A stretch of 9,967 nucleotides of DNA from Clostridiales bacterium. GTDB lineage: Bacteria > Bacillota > Clostridia > TANB77 > CAG-508. The stretch is taken from NCBI GenBank assembly GCA_004553715.1, contig SFKP01000034.1, positions 1 to 9,967 on the forward strand, read 5' to 3'. Below are positions 6,293 to 9,967 of this stretch, one piece after another. A model generated the notes under the pieces. The model searched no databases. It had not been told where the DNA came from and saw nothing but the letters and a program-made list of their open reading frames with translations. The position numbers and the translations under genes were made by a program. Each line of letters starts with the position of its first letter. Within the stretch, counting starts at the first letter, position 1.

Positions 6293-7852
6293 TTAAAATT
6301 TAGTATAAATATTGTATTTTATGAAGTTGTTGCTCATTGTGAATTTATTTGCTACTTCTACATTTTTTTTATTAATATAACCTTCTTCAATTTCAGCACC
6401 TTCTTTAGGAGTAAATACTCCTGTTGTCGAAATATATGTGCCTAAGTTTGTTACCCAACTTCTATTAGAGAAAATCGCAATGCCTTCAGTTGAATCACTT
6501 AGAATATCTTTTCCGATTATTAATCTTGAATCATATTCTACTCCAAATAAGTTAAGTAATGTTGGAAGCACATCAATCTGACTACCTACTTTTTCTACTT
6601 CAATTACTTCTTTCATTTCATTATTCCAAAGAATGAAGTTGCTTCTATTTACTTCTATTATATCATCTCTTTCGTATGAGCTTATTTGGTTAATTTCATT
6701 AACTGGTATTGTATATGGATAATGATCTCCCACTAAGGCTATCACAGTGTTATCTAACTTACCCTTTTTTTCTAACATATCTATAAGTTTTTCTAATGCC
6801 CTGTCTAGTTCTATTTGTGTTGCTAGATATGCTTTTATCATTTGACTATATGGTAAATCTTGAACTTCTTCTTTATTTTTATATGCTATGCTATTCCCTT
6901 GGCTTATTACATATGGTGCATGACCACTTACTGTTACATAGTATGTTACGAATGGTTCTTTCTCCATATAAAAGTCTGCTGTTACATCAATTAAATCTAT
7001 ATCACTTGGAAGCCAATTACGGCTCATTAATTGCTCTAATCCGTTTCCTAACCCCATATATATATCAAATCCAAGTGTCCCCATTGTAATATCTCTTGAG
7101 TAATAATTATATGTCCAATTATGATATGCACTTGCATAATATCCAAGATTTCCAAGGCTATTCCCCAAAGCATATTTAATTGTAGGTTTTTCTTCTTTCC
7201 AAAGTTTTAATGTCCCTTGTGTTGGTATAAGGCCAGTTGTTGCTTGAAATTCTCCTCCTGTAGTACTTAAAAATACTGGTGAATAAAAGTTGTTAAATAC
7301 AAAACCCGAATTTGAAAGTTTATACAATGTTGGAGTTAAATTTTCATCTACTGCAATATTATTAAATCCTTCTGCTAAAATAAATATTAGGTTTTTACCT
7401 TTAAAATATCCTGTGTATTCATTTTTCTTAGTTGGTGTTGAATTTTCTATGTAATTATATATATTGATAAGATTTTTATCATTGGTACTACTTTTTAGTG
7501 TTTCAAAATCAATATCTATAATATTATCTTCATATTCGATATTTATTACTTCTTCCTCTTTTTTAGTTTCCTCCTCAGTATTTATAATATCTTCTTCAAA
7601 CCCAAAGATTGTTCTTTGCACATCTAATTTAGTTGCCGTCAATAACCCAAAATTTTTGATGTTTTTTTCTGGTGCATTTACTTTAAAATAAAGATTATAT
7701 AAAGAATATACTTCTTTTTTATCTATACACATAATGATGTATATAAGTATCACCAATATGATAATTACCATCATCATTTTAAGCACCGTTTTTTTCTTAC
7801 ATCTTGTATAACAAATTTTGTTTCTAAATATAAAGTACAAAATTAATGGCAC
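6293..7852 (-). CDS. C-terminal fragment of the split LTA-synthase-like gene (two membrane segments and catalytic domain)
   Basis: This frame is open from GTG 7852 for 519 residues, and farther upstream in the same frame to 7945. It holds the last two membrane segments and the whole sulfatase-type domain (Glu161, Thr197/198, His311, Asp376-His377 in fragment numbering). I see no ribosome binding site before the GTG, which falls inside a membrane segment, so independent translation is unlikely. Confidence 0.7.
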   Translation of the reverse strand: MPLILYFIFRNKICYTRCKKKTVLKMMMVIIILVILIYIIMCIDKKEVYSLYNLYFKVNAPEKNIKNFGLLTATKLDVQRTIFGFEEDIINTEEETKKEEEVINIEYEDNIIDIDFETLKSSTNDKNLINIYNYIENSTPTKKNEYTGYFKGKNLIFILAEGFNNIAVDENLTPTLYKLSNSGFVFNNFYSPVFLSTTGGEFQATTGLIPTQGTLKLWKEEKPTIKYALGNSLGNLGYYASAYHNWTYNYYSRDITMGTLGFDIYMGLGNGLEQLMSRNWLPSDIDLIDVTADFYMEKEPFVTYYVTVSGHAPYVISQGNSIAYKNKEEVQDLPYSQMIKAYLATQIELDRALEKLIDMLEKKGKLDNTVIALVGDHYPYTIPVNEINQISSYERDDIIEVNRSNFILWNNEMKEVIEVEKVGSQIDVLPTLLNLFGVEYDSRLIIGKDILSDSTEGIAIFSNRSWVTNLGTYISTTGVFTPKEGAEIEEGYINKKNVEVANKFTMSNNFIKYNIYTKF

Positions 7853-7883
7853 AAGAAAAATGAGTATACTAAAGAAATATGTT

Positions 7884-8198
7884 TTAATAGCATCTATAAT
7901 GATATCTGTAAAGCCTAATGCATTCCCTAAATAATTTAAAAAACACTAATTGTATTAAGAAATAAAGAGTAATAAGAATAGATAAAATAACATTTATTGA
8001 TCTTGCTACACTTTCTTTAAATAAATTAACAACCATATTTATAACAAGTATTATTGGCATACTAAAAAGTATAGTATATAAAACATCACCAAATCCACAA
8101 TTTCTAATTGTTATTAATTTAAAAACTATCTCTAAATAAATAATTAAAAATGCTATGTAATAAAAATAACTAATTTTTTTCTTTGATTCCTTCTCCAT
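7884..8198 (-). CDS. N-terminal fragment of the split LTA-synthase-like gene (three membrane segments)
   Basis: As written, translation from ATG 8198 gives 104 residues. The first 90 (to KLF) match the expected N-terminal membrane region, and the last 14 (RECIRLYRYHYRCY) are out-of-frame sequence before a TAA at 7884-7886. An upstream in-frame ATG at 8222 has no ribosome binding site, so 8198 is preferred. Alone, this fragment would be a non-catalytic membrane peptide. Confidence 0.7.
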   Translation of the reverse strand: MEKESKKKISYFYYIAFLIIYLEIVFKLITIRNCGFGDVLYTILFSMPIILVINMVVNLFKESVARSINVILSILITLYFLIQLVFFKLFRECIRLYRYHYRCY

Positions 8199-9048
8199 TT
8201 TTTTCTCCTTTTTGTTCTTCATTTTTTTTGTTTTTTACTAATAAAACTTTCCCTCTTTTTTCTATATATTTATTAACAATCGCTCCAAAAAGAACAATAT
8301 ATATACATAAATATATCCACATAAATAATAACATAACTGTTGTTAAACTTCCATATGTTACTGAAAATCCTGAAAACACATCTAAATAAATAGAAAACAC
8401 ATATGATATAACTATCCACCCTAACGTCGCAATCAATGCTCCTGGTAATTGATATTTTAATTGTACTTTATGTTTTGGTAAAAATTTGTAAATTAGTACA
8501 AATATGATAAACATTATAACATATACTGCTATTTTACTAAAACTAAAAATTAAATTTGTTATTCCTTTTATTTCTCCAAAATTCTTAGCTATAATTAGAT
8601 TTATTTTATTACCAAAAACCAAAACTAATAAAGTTACTACAATTAACAATATAAATATTATTGTACTAATTATTGATTGCAATTTTATAGAAAAATAGTT
8701 GTACTTTTTTTTCACTTGATAAGCTGAGTTTAGTCCTTTACATAATGCGAAAAATCCTTTTCCTGCAGACCATAGCAAAAATAATATTGAAATAGATATT
8801 GTACCAATTGACTTTGTATATACCTCTTGTATAATGTCAAATATCAGACCTTTTACACTTTCTGGTATAATGGCTGCAAAAATTCCAAACAAAGTATTTT
8901 TATCTAATCCTAAAAATTGCACAACTGTTAATAATATCATTATAAATGGAATAAACGATAAAATTATGAAATATGAGCATTGTGCAGCATATTCACTTAT
9001 TTTTGCATCTTCAATTGTATCTAAGAATTCCTTTATTTTCTCTTTTAT
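8170..9048 (-). CDS. YihY/BrkB-family integral membrane protein with apparent ATA start
   Basis: Multi-spanning inner-membrane protein, 292 residues if started at 9048, normal for YihY/BrkB. The family is widespread and its biochemical function unsettled; earlier RNase BN and serum-resistance labels are not secure. Family motifs are visible: LWSAGKGFFALCKGLNSAY at about 93-111, YKFLPKHKVQLKYQLPGA at about 187-204, and YGSLTTVMLLFMWIYLCIY at about 232-250, with a lysine/glutamate-rich cytoplasmic tail. The first ATG in frame is at 8940, in the middle of membrane segment 1 (FIILSFIPFIMILLTVV) and without a ribosome binding site. Upstream, family-like sequence (KEKIKEFLDTIEDAKISEYAAQCSY) continues back to an in-frame TGA at 9055-9057, yet contains no ATG, GTG or TTG. 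The best start is ATA at 9046-9048, with AGGTGA (9055-9060) 6 bases before it. It follows the CmpB-like gene by 11 bases and overlaps the next gene. Confidence 0.88.
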   Translation of the reverse strand: MKEKIKEFLDTIEDAKISEYAAQCSYFIILSFIPFIMILLTVVQFLGLDKNTLFGIFAAIIPESVKGLIFDIIQEVYTKSIGTISISILFLLWSAGKGFFALCKGLNSAYQVKKKYNYFSIKLQSIISTIIFILLIVVTLLVLVFGNKINLIIAKNFGEIKGITNLIFSFSKIAVYVIMFIIFVLIYKFLPKHKVQLKYQLPGALIATLGWIVISYVFSIYLDVFSGFSVTYGSLTTVMLLFMWIYLCIYIVLFGAIVNKYIEKRGKVLLVKNKKNEEQKGEKNGEGIKEKN

Positions 9049-9060
9049 AGTTAGTCACCT
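9046..9060 (-). promoter_or_regulatory. Shine-Dalgarno and putative ATA start of the YihY/BrkB gene
   Basis: AGGTGA (9055-9060) shares its first base with the TGA stop of the upstream gene and is followed by CTAACT and then ATA. The spacing of 6 is ideal for initiation at the ATA. The GTG inside the Shine-Dalgarno opens a different frame that stops after 15 codons, so it is not a useful start. Confidence 0.55.
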
Positions 9061-9785
9061 CAATTGTTTTTCTTAAATTTTCTAGATAAATGTTTATCTT
9101 TATATTTATATATTACATCTTTAAGATTTTTATTAGTTTTTAATGCAAAAATATAATGTATTTTATCTTTACTCTTTTCGGCATCTTCTCTAATGTTCTC
9201 TTTTAGTTCTTCTAGTCTTACTAATATATTATATTCTGTTGCAATTTTTCTTATTTTTACTGTTAGATTCATTGAATGAATAACATCAATTATTAATACG
9301 CCGAAAAACATTCCAATGAAAAACGAAAACATCAAATTGTTATATAACCAATTTATAGATTCTATAATAGTATCATTTACAAAGAAGTAATATATAGTGC
9401 TAATAACAGCCCAAAAAAATGTATATAATGGACAAATTATTCCTTGGATATTTCCCCATTCTTCAGAATAATCCCATAATTTTACTTTCATTCCTTTTAT
9501 AAAAATTATTCCAGCAATATATTCAATTAGTGTCATTGCTATTGTCATAAATAATATAACCAAAATTTTTTGTAATATTAGGTTTTGTATAAAACTCATA
9601 TCAACTTTTGAAATTAAATATAATGCACATAAACCGAACCCATAAATTGGAAGATATGGCCCCGTCAAAAAGCCTGGATTTATCCATTTTTTTGAGCTAA
9701 TAAATCTTCTAAAAAATAGCTCCAATGCCCATCCTAATGTACTTCCTATAAAAAATAAGAACGCTAAACTTAAAAAAAATTTCAT
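9060..9785 (-). CDS. CmpB-like putative ABC-transporter membrane protein (PF06541 family)
   Basis: 241-residue integral membrane protein, first gene of the envelope operon. Family signatures are visible: GWALELFFRRF at 18-28, the conserved WINPGFLTGPYLPIYGFG at 34-51, and the IEYIAG...KLWDYSEEWGNIQGIICP stretch at 87-119. This corresponds to the usual E-Y, W-D-Y-S and N-x-x-G-x-I-C pattern. About five hydrophobic segments (near 4-22, 43-60, 72-96, 115-136, 150-168) precede a charged, lysine-rich cytoplasmic tail (175-241) that looks partly coiled. The family is annotated as putative ABC-transporter permease, but no ATPase gene is adjacent and no substrate is known, so a transport role is uncertain. 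AAGGAG (9793-9798) lies 7 bases before the ATG. Its TGA stop runs directly into the ribosome binding site of the YihY gene, so the two are very likely co-translated. Confidence 0.87.
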   Translation of the reverse strand: MKFFLSLAFLFFIGSTLGWALELFFRRFISSKKWINPGFLTGPYLPIYGFGLCALYLISKVDMSFIQNLILQKILVILFMTIAMTLIEYIAGIIFIKGMKVKLWDYSEEWGNIQGIICPLYTFFWAVISTIYYFFVNDTIIESINWLYNNLMFSFFIGMFFGVLIIDVIHSMNLTVKIRKIATEYNILVRLEELKENIREDAEKSKDKIHYIFALKTNKNLKDVIYKYKDKHLSRKFKKNN

Positions 9786-9814
9786 AAATAGTCTCCTTTT
9801 TTTGATTTATTTGC

Positions 9815-9843
9815 ATTATACCATATTTATAAACGTTCTACAA
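9815..9843 (-). promoter_or_regulatory. Extended -10 promoter of the three-gene envelope operon
   Basis: On the minus strand a perfect TATAAT (9815-9820) is preceded by TG in the extended -10 position. A -35-like TTGTAG (9838-9843) lies 17 bases upstream. Transcription should start near 9808, leaving a leader of about 22 bases before the ATG at 9785. I see no stronger promoter inside the operon. Confidence 0.6.
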
Positions 9844-9911
9844 ATATTTTGTTAATGTTCAGACCAAAAACTTAATTTTATTTTTAAATTCCACTTTTAT
9901 ATGATGTTGAT

Positions 9912-9940
9912 TTTAGTTTTATACAAAAAAGTGGTAAAAT
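9912..9940 (+). promoter_or_regulatory. Possible divergent promoter leading out of the window
   Basis: On the plus strand TAAAAT (9935-9940) has TG in the extended -10 position. The -35 region 17 bases upstream (TTTAGT, 9912-9917) is weak. If real, it starts a transcript near 9947 for a gene beyond the right edge, divergent from the envelope operon. No coding start is visible before the sequence ends. Confidence 0.3.
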
Positions 9941-9967
9941 ATTAGTAAGATACTGCGTTTGGAGTGT

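Larger units (their letters stand above)
6293..8198 (-). pseudogene. LTA-synthase-like phosphoglycerol transferase (sulfatase superfamily), interrupted by one +1 frameshift
   Basis: Allowing one frameshift, this gene encodes a polytopic membrane protein of 634 residues, normal for the LtaS family. These enzymes move glycerol-phosphate from phosphatidylglycerol to build lipoteichoic acid or modify envelope glycans, acting outside the membrane. The architecture is typical: five membrane segments (about 11-30, 40-60, 70-88, 104-125, 138-157), then an extracellular alkaline-phosphatase/sulfatase domain. In reconstructed numbering the catalytic set is complete: metal-binding Glu276 (ILAEGF), nucleophile Thr312 or 313 (STTGGEF), His426 (SGHAPY), and Asp491-His492 (GDHYPY). 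An unusual acidic linker lies at about 201-231. The lesion is at 7925-7931, minus-strand TTTAGGG, where dropping one A gives KLFGNALGF, as expected for the family. The start at 8198 has AAGGAG (8205-8210) 6 bases upstream and overlaps the YihY gene's end by 29 bases, which suggests translational coupling. With all active-site residues kept, a recent mutation or base error is more likely than old decay. Confidence 0.85.

Noticed and set aside
6796..7089. Plus-strand open frame of 97 codons, hydrophobic
   Set aside because: It is a shadow of the catalytic domain of the LTA-synthase-like gene; leucine-rich composition is expected from the reverse complement of AT-rich coding DNA.
7925..7948. Classical -1 programmed frameshift at the T6A3 run in the LTA-synthase-like gene
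   Set aside because: The frame needed is +1, and the codon phase of the run does not give an X-XXY-YYZ heptamer.
8834..9076. Plus-strand open frame spanning the junction of the YihY and CmpB-like genes
   Set aside because: It is antisense to well-supported family sequence on the minus strand and has no ribosome binding site.
9838..9875. Possible LexA-type site in the GTTC-containing stretch upstream of the envelope operon
   Set aside because: The half-sites do not form the GAAC-N4-GTTC arrangement.

Overview
The window looks like chromosomal DNA from a low-GC Gram-positive anaerobe, most likely class Clostridia. The reasons are the very AT-rich sequence, strong AGGAGG-type ribosome binding sites, extended -10 promoters, an LTA-synthase-type envelope gene and a giant activase of the 2-hydroxyacyl-CoA dehydratase family. 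UGA is used as a stop codon, so the standard bacterial code applies. I cannot name the species from sequence alone.

Layout from left to right. (1) 1-284, minus strand: the N-terminal part of an XRE-type helix-turn-helix regulator that runs off the left edge. Its long leader (285-490) carries a good promoter, a direct repeat and two inverted repeats. (2) 518-955, minus: dtd, D-aminoacyl-tRNA deacylase, a housekeeping translation-quality gene. (3) 956-1159: a divergent promoter region. Towards the right, an extended -10 promoter makes an 86-base leader that can fold into two consecutive H-type pseudoknots. The second abuts the ribosome binding site of (4) a 181-residue orphan gene (1160-1705, plus) of unknown function, with base composition unlike its neighbours. 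A strong hairpin terminator separates it from (5) 1756-6066, minus: a 1436-residue two-module acyl-CoA dehydratase activase fused to DUF2229 and dehydratase-like domains, with its own promoter. (6) 6293-9785, minus: a compact three-gene envelope operon. In transcription order these are a CmpB-like (PF06541) membrane protein, a YihY/BrkB membrane protein, and an LTA-synthase-like phosphoglycerol transferase. (7) 9786-9967: the operon promoter and a possible divergent promoter leading out of the window.

Two of the three envelope genes show anomalies. The YihY gene has no ATG, GTG or TTG where its N-terminus must begin; the best candidate is an ATA with a well-spaced Shine-Dalgarno. The LTA-synthase-like gene is split by a single +1 frameshift, although every catalytic residue is intact. 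These may be real decay, unusual translation, or base errors.

The most interesting part is the structured leader plus orphan gene at about 1062-1744. It has the layout of a cis-regulated unit (promoter, compact pseudoknotted leader reaching the ribosome binding site, single gene, terminator), but I recognise neither the RNA nor the protein.
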